Below, piece by piece: positions 1-7,306 of a DNA stretch of 15,201 nt. The position numbers and the translations under genes were made by a program. Position 1 is the stretch's first letter. Every line of letters begins with the position of its first letter. The notes under the pieces are model-generated. The model saw only the letters and a program-made list of their open reading frames with translations. It was not told the origin of the DNA and did no database searches. Source of the stretch: Candidatus Gastranaerophilales bacterium (GTDB lineage: Bacteria; Cyanobacteriota; Vampirovibrionia; Gastranaerophilales; Gastranaerophilaceae); contig CALVER010000018.1 in the NCBI GenBank assembly GCA_944326625.1, forward strand, positions 1 through 15,201. Reading direction: 5' to 3'.

Positions 1-36
1 AATAATCGTATAAAGCGGCTTTACCAATATTGGCAC

Positions 37-60
37 AATATAATGTCCTGCCTCAGGCAG
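37..60 (-). repeat. Dispersed palindromic repeat, family R1 (intergenic copy)
   Basis: Read on the minus strand, this 24-nt segment contains a 5-bp hairpin, CTGCC-TGA-GGCAG, followed by GACATTATATT. It matches positions 7325-7348, inside the pseudopilin leader, at 20 of 24 positions. The closing stem pair is C-G here and G-C there, which is a compensatory change. The copy lies downstream of the leuS terminator. Repeat status rests on two copies only. Confidence 0.6.
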
Positions 61-76
61 ATAATAGTTTTTATGT

Positions 77-101
77 AAAAAAAGAGACTTTCAGCTCTTT
101 T
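77..101 (-). terminator. Rho-independent terminator of leuS
   Basis: Immediately after the leuS stop codon, the minus strand reads AAAAGAG, an 8-nt loop, then CTCTTTT running into three more T residues. The stem is seven base pairs but AT-rich, so it is modest. Its position directly after the gene supports the call. Confidence 0.6.
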
Positions 102-2579
102 CTATTTTATTACTATATTTACAAGTTTTTTCGGTACAACGATAACCTTTATGATTTCGTGTCCGGAAATTAATTCCTTAATCTTAGGACTTTCCATTGC
201 GGCTTGTTTGAGTTCATCTTGGGAAAGCGCTTCATCAACTTCAAGTTTATCTTTAACTTTTCCGTTAACCTGAACAACAAGCGTAATAGAGCTTGCTTTT
301 GCAAGATTTTCGTCCCATTCCAGCCATTTTTCGTCATGGATTGACGTTTTGCCGCCCAAATCATGCCATGCTTCTTCTGTCAAATGCACCGCAACAGGTG
401 ACATAAGTTTTAACAGTGAAACAATTGCAAAACTCAAAACCGCCTTATCTTCGTCATCAAGCTGCGGCTTTTTGCCCTGCCAATCGTAAATCGCATTTGT
501 TAATTCCCTGTATTTTGAAATTACTGTATTGAACTGAAAATCATTGGAAATATCGTTTGTAATGCCTTTGATTGCAATATGAACGGTACGGACGAGGTCG
601 TCATTTTCTTTTTTAAGTTTTTCGGACAGTTTGTAATCAAGTGAGATATTCTCCTCATTTGACGCAATAAGCCGCCATACACGGTTTAAGAACTTATAAC
701 AGCCCTCAACGCCTGCATCTGACCAGTCAAAGTCACGTGCCGGCGGTGAATCCGACAGGATAAACAATCTTGCCGTATCTGCTCCGTAATTTTCAAATAT
801 TTCGTCAGGATCTACAGTGTTGCCTTTGGATTTAGACATTTTAGACCCGTCTTTTAAAACCATGCCTTGAGTTAAAAGATTTTTAAACGGTTCGTCAAAA
901 TCCAATAAGCCGAGATCTCTCAGTGCTTTTGTGAAAAACCTTGAATATAAAAGGTGCAAAATCGCATGCTCAATTCCGCCGACATACTGGTCAACAGGAA
1001 GCCATTTGTTTACTAAGTCACGATCAAAAGGCTTTTCGGAATTCTTTGCGTCGGAATATCTCAAATAATACCAGCTTGAACACATAAATGTATCCATAGT
1101 ATCGGTTTCGCGTCTTGCAGGGCCGCCGCAGTGCGGGCAGGTAGTCTGCGCGAATGTTTTTGACGTTGTAATCGGTGATTTGCCAACAACTGAGAAATCA
1201 ACATCTTTCGGTAATAATACCGGCAAATCTTTTTCATCAACCGGAACAATTCCGCATTTGTCGCAATATACAACAGGAATCGGCGCGCCCCAGTAGCGTT
1301 GTCTTGAAATCAGCCAGTCGCGTAATCTGTATTGAGTTTTGAATTCGCCAAACCCTTCTTTGACAGCCTTTTCAGTAATTAATTTTTTGGCTTCCTCATT
1401 TTTAATTCCTGTAAATTCGCCAGAATTTACAAGAACACCGGGTTCTGTATAAGCCTCATCAATGCAGTCGGAAGGATTTTCAGGATTTTGAATAACAACC
1501 TTCATAGGAAGATTATATTTTTTAGCAAAATCAAAATCGCGTGTGTCGTGCGTCGGAACAGCCATAACAGCACCTGTACCGTATTCAACAAGTGCGTAAT
1601 CCGCTGTCCACAACGGGAATTCTTCGCCGTTGAACGGGTTAATACAGTGAGTTCCCAAAGGCACGCCCGTTTTTACTCTGTCTGTTGAAAGTCTTTCAAT
1701 CTCAGTCATTTTGCGGGCATTTGCTCTGTATTCTTCTACTTTAGCCTTGTTTTCAGGCGTTGTAAGTTTTTCAATATCTTTATATTCAGGCGCCACAACA
1801 AGATAGGTTATGCCGTAAACCGTGTCGGGGCGGGTTGTATAAACGGGAACTTCAAGTCCTTCAATTTCTTTTACTTTGAATTTTATAATTGCGCCGTGGG
1901 ATTTGCCAATCCAGTTTGCCTGCATTGTTTTAACATTATCGCCCCAGCCGGTCAATTTGTCCAAATCTTCCAGTAGAACATCCGCATAGTCGGTAATTTT
2001 TAAAAACCATTGCGACAGGTATTTTTTTTCGACTTCTCCGTCGCATCTCCAGCATTTGCCGTCGATTACCTGTTCGTTTGCAAGAACTGTTGCGCAATTT
2101 TCGCACCAGTTAACAGCTGCTTCTTTTTTATAAGCAAGACCTTTTTTATACAATTGTAAAAACAGCCACTGAGTCCATTTGTAATAATCGGGTTTACAGG
2201 TAGTGACTTCTCTGTCCCAATCGTAAGAAAGCCCGAGCATTTTTAATTGTTTAGTCATGTAAGCAATATTTTCATCAGTCCAGGTTTCAGGGTCTGCGCC
2301 GTGTTTCATTGCGGCATTTTCCGCCGGAAGTCCGAAGCTGTCCCAGCCCATCGGGTGCAGAACATTATACCCTTGAGCTTTTTTAAATCTTGCAATAACA
2401 TCGGTTATTGTGTAATTTCTGACATGCCCCATGTGAAGCTTTCCTGACGGGTACGGAAACATTGAAAGCGCGTAATACTTTGGCTTATCGCTATTGTCAT
2501 AAGTTTTAAACGCACCTGATTCTTCCCAGACTTTTTGCCATTTTTTTTCGATTTCCTGCGGAAAATAACTCTGCTTCAT
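102..2579 (-). CDS. leuS: Leucyl-tRNA synthetase
   Basis: This cytoplasmic class I synthetase charges tRNA-Leu with leucine using ATP. The 825-residue product has the usual bacterial LeuRS length. Visible motifs, in order, are the HIGH signature (HMGH, about residues 49-52), zinc-ligand pairs CENC and CWRC (about 159-179), the CP1 editing domain with TTRPDT (about 248-253) and a THDTRD stretch, a second set of paired cysteines (about 439-484), and KMSKS (about 580-584). A C-terminal anticodon-binding region follows. I chose the ATG at 2579 because a GGGAG Shine-Dalgarno sits about 9 nt upstream on the minus strand. A longer reading from a TTG at 2603 would include the Shine-Dalgarno itself and is unlikely. 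The gene is divergent from the S74 pseudopilin and appears to be monocistronic with its own terminator. Nothing in the active site looks unusual. Confidence 0.97.
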   Translation of the reverse strand: MKQSYFPQEIEKKWQKVWEESGAFKTYDNSDKPKYYALSMFPYPSGKLHMGHVRNYTITDVIARFKKAQGYNVLHPMGWDSFGLPAENAAMKHGADPETWTDENIAYMTKQLKMLGLSYDWDREVTTCKPDYYKWTQWLFLQLYKKGLAYKKEAAVNWCENCATVLANEQVIDGKCWRCDGEVEKKYLSQWFLKITDYADVLLEDLDKLTGWGDNVKTMQANWIGKSHGAIIKFKVKEIEGLEVPVYTTRPDTVYGITYLVVAPEYKDIEKLTTPENKAKVEEYRANARKMTEIERLSTDRVKTGVPLGTHCINPFNGEEFPLWTADYALVEYGTGAVMAVPTHDTRDFDFAKKYNLPMKVVIQNPENPSDCIDEAYTEPGVLVNSGEFTGIKNEEAKKLITEKAVKEGFGEFKTQYRLRDWLISRQRYWGAPIPVVYCDKCGIVPVDEKDLPVLLPKDVDFSVVGKSPITTSKTFAQTTCPHCGGPARRETDTMDTFMCSSWYYLRYSDAKNSEKPFDRDLVNKWLPVDQYVGGIEHAILHLLYSRFFTKALRDLGLLDFDEPFKNLLTQGMVLKDGSKMSKSKGNTVDPDEIFENYGADTARLFILSDSPPARDFDWSDAGVEGCYKFLNRVWRLIASNEENISLDYKLSEKLKKENDDLVRTVHIAIKGITNDISNDFQFNTVISKYRELTNAIYDWQGKKPQLDDEDKAVLSFAIVSLLKLMSPVAVHLTEEAWHDLGGKTSIHDEKWLEWDENLAKASSITLVVQVNGKVKDKLEVDEALSQDELKQAAMESPKIKELISGHEIIKVIVVPKKLVNIVIK

Positions 2580-2670
2580 TCTTTTTCTCTCCCTGTTAAA
2601 CAAATCCTAGCATGAAGCAAAGTAAAATACAATTATTCTGTAATTGAACATATCAAAATAGTTAACAATC

Positions 2671-2699
2671 TTGACATTTTTAAACAAATAAAAGATAAT
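2671..2699 (+). promoter_or_regulatory. Sigma-70-type promoter of the S74 pseudopilin
   Basis: A perfect -35 TTGACA (2671-2676), a 17-nt spacer and a -10 GATAAT (2694-2699) precede the ATG at 2731. A G-rich ribosome binding site (GGGGGTG, 2720-2726) lies in between. Start of transcription should be near 2706. This is one of the two best promoter matches in the window. Confidence 0.8.
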
Positions 2700-2730
2700 T
2701 AATGAAGTATATAATATTCGGGGGTGTTTA

Positions 2731-4284
2731 ATGAAAAACAGAGCTTTCACATTAGCAGAAATGATGGTAGTAATGCTGATATTAACGATTGTATTAGCGG
2801 CATTTGCACCAATGATGACAAAACGTAAATCAGTAGATTCAACCAGTCCATGGAAATATGCAACAAATAACTCGGATGCATATTACGGGGTAACAGAGAC
2901 TCAAACTGCCATGATCGGTCAAAATGCAAAAGACAGCAACGATCCTTCAAACAGGTTAACTTTGAATACGGGTAATACAAATCAGTATTCAGTTTTATTC
3001 AAGCGGGGGACTAATATATTAGGGGCAATAAGATTAAATTCAAGCAATTTTTTGTTTAATTCAAGAACAGATTATTCAACAGTACAAAACGGCTCTAAGC
3101 TTACCGCATTAGGGGCTCAGGCTCTGGCGTCAAATACATCGGGTTCTAATAATACCGCAATAGGTGCGTCTGCACTTTCATCAAATACTACCGGCGGAGA
3201 TAATACTGCTGTGGGTTCGTCAGCTCTTGTAAGTAATACTACCGCAAGCGGTAATACGGCTTTTGGTTATCAGGCTTTGTTCGCAAATGCCACCGGAACA
3301 GGCAATACCGCTATTGGCTATTCTTCTTCACAGAAAGCAGAAGGTAACTATAATACTATAATAGGAGCGTTAGCCTATAATCAAGCACAAGAGGGTTCTA
3401 ATAATACTGCTGTCGGATATAGTACACTTGGCGCCTCTTCAACATTAACCGGAACAACCCACTTGGAAAATAATTATAACACTGCCGTTGGAAGCTATGC
3501 TTTGAGTGAACATTATGCAGGTAATCATAATACAGCTATTGGGTATAAAACTCTTGGTGCATTAAACGAGCATCTGACAAGTTATACAGGCAGAAGTTAT
3601 AATACTGCGATTGGCAGTCAAGCCTTGGGTAATAATCATAGTGGTCAATATAATACAGCCGTCGGTGCCAATGCACTTTTAAATTCCACTTCTGGCAATT
3701 ATAATACGGCCGTCGGTTATGGTGCATGTTCCGGTGTTACTTCCGCAAGTTATAAAACCTGTATAGGATATGGTGCAGGACCAACAGGAGGGTCGGCCGA
3801 GGTTAATGACGAGAAAATCGTATATATCGGTGACAGTGACACAAAGGTTTACATACCGGGAGATTTGCAAGTCGTAGGACAGTTATTGACATCTTATACA
3901 CCCTCAGACCGGAGATTAAAAAATGTCAAGGACGAAAATAAATCCGGCTTAGGACAAATTCGTCAGCTGAAAGTCTATGACTTTACATTCAAAAAAGACG
4001 AAACAAAAGCTCCGCATGTCGGTGTAATGGCTCAGGATTTGCAAAAAATATTCCCGAATTCGGTTTCAAAGGATACGGAAGGATATTTAAGAATTCGCTG
4101 GGATGAAATGTTCTATGGCGTTATTAATGCCGTCAAAGAACTTGACAAAATGGTTCAAAACCTGATAGACGACGTCAAAACTATCGTATCAAGGCTTGAT
4201 GAACAAGAAAAAGAAATCAATGCTTTGCGTGCTAAAAATCAAGAACTTGAAAAACGCTTACAGGAATTGGAAAAACGTTTTTAA
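2731..4284 (+). CDS. Prepilin-like adhesin: pilin N-terminus, YadA-head-like repeats, S74 self-cleaving chaperone
   Basis: This 517-aa surface protein is probably an adhesin. Residues 1-26 are a class III (type IV prepilin) signal: MKNRA, predicted cleavage before F6, Glu at +5, then a hydrophobic helix. Residues about 125-350 carry about eleven copies of N-T-A-[I/V]-G plus one degenerate copy, spaced 15-25 residues apart, as in YadA-type beta-roll heads of trimeric autotransporters. Residues 390-475 match the Peptidase_S74 intramolecular chaperone of phage tailspikes: SDRRLK with S392 and K397 in the +5 spacing of the catalytic Ser-Lys dyad, then HVGVMAQDLQKIFP and the WDEMFYGVINAVKEL helix. 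Residues 470-517 are a heptad-rich coiled coil. By family knowledge, S74 domains trimerise, fold the preceding beta region and cut themselves off before the Ser. I infer an exported trimer that loses its last 126 residues. It has its own promoter and terminator. The pilin-to-S74 fusion is unusual; the domain calls are firm, the function is inferred. Confidence 0.85.
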   Translation: MKNRAFTLAEMMVVMLILTIVLAAFAPMMTKRKSVDSTSPWKYATNNSDAYYGVTETQTAMIGQNAKDSNDPSNRLTLNTGNTNQYSVLFKRGTNILGAIRLNSSNFLFNSRTDYSTVQNGSKLTALGAQALASNTSGSNNTAIGASALSSNTTGGDNTAVGSSALVSNTTASGNTAFGYQALFANATGTGNTAIGYSSSQKAEGNYNTIIGALAYNQAQEGSNNTAVGYSTLGASSTLTGTTHLENNYNTAVGSYALSEHYAGNHNTAIGYKTLGALNEHLTSYTGRSYNTAIGSQALGNNHSGQYNTAVGANALLNSTSGNYNTAVGYGACSGVTSASYKTCIGYGAGPTGGSAEVNDEKIVYIGDSDTKVYIPGDLQVVGQLLTSYTPSDRRLKNVKDENKSGLGQIRQLKVYDFTFKKDETKAPHVGVMAQDLQKIFPNSVSKDTEGYLRIRWDEMFYGVINAVKELDKMVQNLIDDVKTIVSRLDEQEKEINALRAKNQELEKRLQELEKRF

Positions 4285-4303
4285 ACATCCCCCCAGGATG
4301 TAA

Positions 4304-4341
4304 GGCAGCCGTTTTTTAAAAACGGTTGCCCTGTTTCTTTG
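4304..4341 (+). terminator. Terminator after the S74 pseudopilin
   Basis: GGCAGCCGTTTT (4304-4315) pairs with AAAACGGTTGCC (4319-4330), with one G-T wobble, and is followed by the T-rich tract CTGTTTCTTTG. A smaller hairpin, CATCC with GGATG (4286-4300), lies just before it. The right arm also supplies the putative -35 of the next promoter. Confidence 0.8.
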
Positions 4342-4354
4342 TTTAACTTATAAT
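4326..4354 (+). promoter_or_regulatory. Promoter of the 4362-6991 operon, apparently giving a leaderless mRNA
   Basis: TTGCCC (4326-4331), a 17-nt spacer and a perfect TATAAT (4349-4354) end only 7 nt before the ATG at 4362. Transcription would therefore begin at or next to the A of the start codon. No spaced Shine-Dalgarno is present between the -10 and the ATG. Confidence 0.55.
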
Positions 4355-4361
4355 AATAGGC

Positions 4362-5255
4362 ATGAAGAGAATTTTTTCAGCTTTAATTATAGGATTATTC
4401 GTTTTTGTAAACCTCTATACACCGGCAGAGGCAGGTTTTTTTGCGGATAAAAAAACTGAAATCGTCCAAAATTTTAAGGATAAAAGCGCACAAAAATCTA
4501 TACGTAAAATTCTGGAAAAACAAACTAAATTTGCATCAAACCATGATTACACGGGACTTTTCAATCTTTATGCAAATGATTTTATAAATACTGACGGATT
4601 TACAAAAGATATTTATTTTAAACTTATAAAAGATACTTGGACTTCTTATCCTGATATAACTTATACAACTGAAATTAAAGACATAACGGTTGACGGCAAT
4701 AAGGCTTCTGCCGAAGTCTATGAAACATCTCTTGCAACCTCAACACAGCTTGAAGAAGGGGTTAAGCTGTACGGTGAATTGCATTCATATTCCAACGGTT
4801 TTTATTATTTTAAAAAAGTTGACGGCAAATGGCTTATATCAGGAGAAAAAGTTACTAAAGAAAAATCTTTTTTGAAATACGGCGATACAAGATTTATAGA
4901 AATGGATTTGATTTCGCCGGAAAAAGTCGTTCCAAATGAATATTACACCGCATCTTTAAAAATTGATCTTCCGGAAAATGCTTTTGCTGTTGCCTCAATC
5001 GGATGCGATGAAATAATTTATCCGCAGAAACAGACAGAAGAAGTTTTTCGTAGAATGCCGGATGATAATATTCTGGAGAGAATGTTTTACGCGAATAAAA
5101 ACGGCAAGAATGAATATAATGTTGCATCAATTGGTGTTTCTAAATCGGAACAGATTACGCCCGAAAAAATTCGTGTTTATATCGCAGGGCTTGCTTTTAT
5201 TATGACAAGAGTCAATGTCGAAGATGAGGTCGAAAATGCACCAAAAGATAAGTAA
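4362..5255 (+). CDS. Secreted NTF2-like domain protein of unknown function
   Basis: I do not recognise a named family for the whole protein (297 aa). Residues 1-24 are a good Sec signal peptide: MKRIF, a hydrophobic core, then AEA before G25. Residues about 48-170 look like an NTF2-like/SnoaL-like alpha-beta cone: helices around KQTKFASNHDYTGLFNLYANDFIN, then strands with YTTEIKDITVDGNKASAEVYET, ending in YYFKKVDGKWLISGEK. Residues about 175-290 form a second, mostly beta region that I cannot place. There is no lipobox cysteine, so it is probably periplasmic or secreted rather than a lipoprotein. It is the first gene of a tight operon with lspA, which starts 20 nt inside its 3' end. The ATG at 4362 is the only start that keeps the signal peptide at the N-terminus. 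It lacks a normal ribosome binding site and may be leaderless. Confidence 0.75.
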   Translation: MKRIFSALIIGLFVFVNLYTPAEAGFFADKKTEIVQNFKDKSAQKSIRKILEKQTKFASNHDYTGLFNLYANDFINTDGFTKDIYFKLIKDTWTSYPDITYTTEIKDITVDGNKASAEVYETSLATSTQLEEGVKLYGELHSYSNGFYYFKKVDGKWLISGEKVTKEKSFLKYGDTRFIEMDLISPEKVVPNEYYTASLKIDLPENAFAVASIGCDEIIYPQKQTEEVFRRMPDDNILERMFYANKNGKNEYNVASIGVSKSEQITPEKIRVYIAGLAFIMTRVNVEDEVENAPKDK

Positions 5256-5700
5256 ATATTTCTATTTTACAATTTGTTTTGCTTTCTTTGTATTTGCTAC
5301 TTTATATCTTTCGGATTTAATTGTTTCGCAGCTTTTGCACGGATTTTCCTATACAAATGATTTGATATCTTTGAATTATGTGGAAAATACAGGTGCAGCC
5401 TTCAGTATTCTGCAGGATTCCAGAGAGGTGCTTATAATTGCGTCAGTTGTTGCGATTTGCGGAATTGTCGCGTATATTATAAGGCATATTTCAACAATTT
5501 CTATGAAGGCTATATTTTTCCTTGCGATGCTCGCGGCAGGTATTGGCGGAAATTTACACGAAAGAATTGCTCTCGGATTTGTCAGAGATTATTTTGAATT
5601 GAATTTTGTTGAATTCCCGGTATTCAACGTCGCGGATATTCTTATAAATGTCGGCGTTATAGCTATTATAATAATGATTTTACTCAAAAAGAAATTATGA
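5236..5700 (+). CDS. lspA: Lipoprotein signal peptidase (signal peptidase II)
   Basis: This four-helix inner-membrane aspartyl protease (154 aa) removes signal peptides from diacylated prolipoproteins. The family pattern is clear: four hydrophobic segments, NTGAAFSIL (51-59), GGNLHER (104-110), and FPVFNVAD (127-134). The second catalytic Asp is D134. The first, the Asp of the usual GN-x-x-DR motif, is replaced by Glu (E109). I chose the ATG at 5236 because GAGG (5226-5229) sits 6 nt upstream. Starts at 5215 and 5224 have no such site. The gene overlaps the NTF2-like gene by 20 nt, and its stop overlaps the next start as ATGA, so translation is likely coupled. The lspA-rluD order is also common in Firmicutes. 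Identity is secure; whether E109 supports catalysis is not known from sequence. Confidence 0.92.
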   Translation: MHQKISKYFYFTICFAFFVFATLYLSDLIVSQLLHGFSYTNDLISLNYVENTGAAFSILQDSREVLIIASVVAICGIVAYIIRHISTISMKAIFFLAMLAAGIGGNLHERIALGFVRDYFELNFVEFPVFNVADILINVGVIAIIIMILLKKKL

Positions 5701-6617
5701 TAATTTTTGTTGACGAAAATGATGAAAATACAAGAATTGACAACTATCTTTCGGGGTTGTTTCCGGATATTTCGCGCTCTAAAATTCAAGGTTTTATAAA
5801 AAACGGCAATATTCTTGTAAACAATTCCGTTAAAAAACCTGCTTATACCCTTAAAAACGGGGATAAAATTGAATTCGAAAAACTGGAAAATGAAGAAATA
5901 AAAATTGAACCTCAAAATATTCCGCTTGATATAATTTACGAAGACGAAAACATGCTTGTTGTGAATAAGCCCTCCGGCATGCTTACTCATCCGACATCAA
6001 CAGAGCGGGAAAATACTTTAGTGAATGCTCTTTTGTATAAATGCGGCGATAATCTTTCCGATATAAACGGAGAATTCCGCAGGGGAATCGTTCATAGGCT
6101 TGACAGAAATACCTCAGGTCTTTTGATGATAGCAAAAAACAATATGGCTCATGAATTTTTGGCGCAGGAAATTAAAGACCATGCCATTACAAAAAAATAC
6201 AGGGCAATTTTAAAAGGAAATTACAACGGTGATGAGGACAGAATTGATTTACCGATCGGCAGACACCCGAAGCAGCCTCATAAAATGGCGGTCGTCCCCG
6301 TTAAAGACGGCGGCAAAGAAAGCGTTACTCTTTTAAAAGTCTTGGAAAGGTTCAAAGAAGCCACTTATGTTGAATTAACCCTTATTACCGGCAGAACTCA
6401 TCAGATAAGAGTTCATACAAGTTATATGAAACATCCGGTCTATAATGACACTCTCTACGGTGCCGGCGAAGGCAGGGTTAAAACGGATGAGCAGGTTTTG
6501 CAATCGTATTATCTGAGGTTTACAAAACCTGTCACGGGTGAGATAATAGAATTGGAAATTGAACCCGATGAAAAAATTAATAAAGTGTTGAAATTTTACA
6601 GAAACAGGAGAAATTAA
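5697..6617 (+). CDS. rluD: RluA-family 23S rRNA pseudouridine synthase, RluD-like
   Basis: This enzyme isomerises uridine to pseudouridine in large-subunit rRNA. Residues about 11-70 form an S4 RNA-binding domain (RIDNYLSGLFPDISRSKIQGFIKNGNILVN). The catalytic domain follows with VVNKPSGMLTHP (88-99), the signature HRLDRNTSGLL (133-143) carrying the catalytic Asp D136, and GRTHQIRVH (232-240). The 306-aa length and S4 domain fit RluD/YlyB-type members, which usually modify helix 69 of 23S rRNA. RluC cannot be excluded on motifs alone. The start overlaps the lspA stop (ATGA), and its own stop overlaps the next start (TAATG), so all three genes are probably translated in series. Confidence 0.9.
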   Translation: MIIFVDENDENTRIDNYLSGLFPDISRSKIQGFIKNGNILVNNSVKKPAYTLKNGDKIEFEKLENEEIKIEPQNIPLDIIYEDENMLVVNKPSGMLTHPTSTERENTLVNALLYKCGDNLSDINGEFRRGIVHRLDRNTSGLLMIAKNNMAHEFLAQEIKDHAITKKYRAILKGNYNGDEDRIDLPIGRHPKQPHKMAVVPVKDGGKESVTLLKVLERFKEATYVELTLITGRTHQIRVHTSYMKHPVYNDTLYGAGEGRVKTDEQVLQSYYLRFTKPVTGEIIELEIEPDEKINKVLKFYRNRRN

Positions 6618-6991
6618 TGAAAAGAATTATCAATATTGTGTCATATCTTTTGGTTTTGGGCGTAATTTATATAGCAATTGCAAATGCGCCCGAGACATTG
6701 AACTTGCATTTGTGGGGAATAAAAGGTACATCTGAAACCCTCGGTATGCCTGAATACACAACAAGTTTGAATCTCGCGGTTTATACTTTTATTGTGCTTG
6801 CTGTCGGATTATTTACCGGCATTTGCTGGATGGGACAGTTTTATTTGATGCAGAAAGAAAAGCTGAACGCATATAAAAGAGAGCTGGAAAAAAGCTCTAT
6901 TACTAATTCATCAAGCTCATCAAGGGTTGAAGTTCTGGAAGCTAAAATTGCTACTCTTGAAAAAGCTCTGGATGATGCTTTGAATAAGTAA
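6617..6991 (+). CDS. LapA-domain (DUF1049) membrane protein
   Basis: This 124-residue protein has two transmembrane helices (about 3-23 and 50-76). The loop between them, with NLHLWG, is typical of LapA-like DUF1049 proteins. A serine-rich linker (SITNSSSSSR) leads to a C-terminal coiled coil (VEVLEAKIATLEKALDDAL). In Proteobacteria, LapA works with LapB in controlling lipopolysaccharide synthesis; the role elsewhere is poorly defined. The ATG overlaps the rluD stop, and GGAG (6607-6610) precedes it by 6 nt. It is the last gene of the operon and converges with the XRE-like gene across a 3-nt gap. No strong terminator lies between them, only a weak 6-bp AT hairpin (6983-6999). Confidence 0.75.
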   Translation: MKRIINIVSYLLVLGVIYIAIANAPETLNLHLWGIKGTSETLGMPEYTTSLNLAVYTFIVLAVGLFTGICWMGQFYLMQKEKLNAYKRELEKSSITNSSSSSRVEVLEAKIATLEKALDDALNK

Positions 6992-6994
6992 TCC

Positions 6995-7204
6995 TTATTT
7001 ATTTCTTACAAATTCAATATGATAGTCCAGAACATCCAGAATTTGTTGGACTTCTTCAAATTTTATTGTTTTCCTGCGTAATTTATTCGTCATATTGTTG
7101 CCGATATAACTTTTTCCGGTTGTCTCGGTTAGTTTTTCGCAAATTTTTTTTAAAGTGGTGCCGTTTTTGGCAATTAAACTTTTTAACTCGTTTCGAACAT
7201 CCAT
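6995..7204 (-). CDS. Small XRE-like helix-turn-helix protein, putative regulator
   Basis: The 69-aa product reads like a single minimal XRE/Cro-type HTH domain. Residues about 4-13 (RNELKSLIAK) and 17-28 (TLKKICEKLTET) match the first two helices. Residues 33-50 (YIGNNMTNKLRRKTIKFE) match the recognition helix and the loop after it, and residues 51-66 match helices 4-5 ending in YHIEFV. I recognise the pattern LSNKLRR-T-x-F-E-E-x-x-x-I as common in small phage-type and mobile-element XRE proteins. There is no dimerisation or ligand domain. It is divergent from the repeat-leader pseudopilin, and the space between them holds an inverted repeat overlapping that gene's promoter, so repression of the pseudopilin is a reasonable inference. 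The ATG at 7204 has only a weak Shine-Dalgarno (AAAGA). Confidence 0.7.
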   Translation of the reverse strand: MDVRNELKSLIAKNGTTLKKICEKLTETTGKSYIGNNMTNKLRRKTIKFEEVQQILDVLDYHIEFVRNK

Positions 7205-7223
7205 TCTTTAATTATATAAATCC

Positions 7224-7252
7224 TTGACACTAAATGCCAGAAATGATATTAT
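7224..7252 (+). promoter_or_regulatory. Consensus promoter of the repeat-leader pseudopilin
   Basis: A perfect TTGACA (7224-7229), a 17-nt spacer and TATTAT (7247-7252) place the transcription start near 7259. The ATG at 7307 follows a strong GGAGG (7296-7300) with 6-nt spacing. The -10 box overlaps the left arm of the inverted repeat at 7249-7292. Confidence 0.8.
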
Positions 7253-7292
7253 CAAACTATAATGCAATGTTAGTTGTGATATAGTTTGATAA
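7249..7292. promoter_or_regulatory. 13-bp perfect inverted repeat, probable operator
   Basis: TTATCAAACTATA (7249-7261) is exactly inverted at 7280-7292, with an 18-nt spacer. The arm centres are 31 bp apart, close to three helical turns. The left arm covers part of the -10 and the predicted start site, so a bound protein would block transcription. Because transcription should begin inside the left arm, an RNA hairpin is less likely than a DNA site. The adjacent XRE-like protein is the obvious candidate ligand, but this is inference. Confidence 0.6.
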
Positions 7293-7306
7293 CATGGAGG
7301 ATAAAT

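Noticed and set aside
2604..2670. leuS promoter on the minus strand
   Set aside because: Several TTGATA and TA-rich boxes occur, but no pair has good spacing and match, so none can be chosen.
2731..4284. Prophage tail fibre gene
   Set aside because: The S74 domain is phage-like, but the N-terminus is a prepilin signal, the gene has its own promoter and terminator, and no other phage genes are nearby.
5589..5990. 133-codon minus-strand reading across the lspA-rluD junction
   Set aside because: It lies opposite two well-identified coupled genes; its hydrophobic composition is a shadow of AT-rich codons.
6983..6999. Terminator between the LapA-domain gene and the XRE-like gene
   Set aside because: Only a 6-bp AT-rich stem (AATAAG with CTTATT) overlapping both stop codons; too weak to call.
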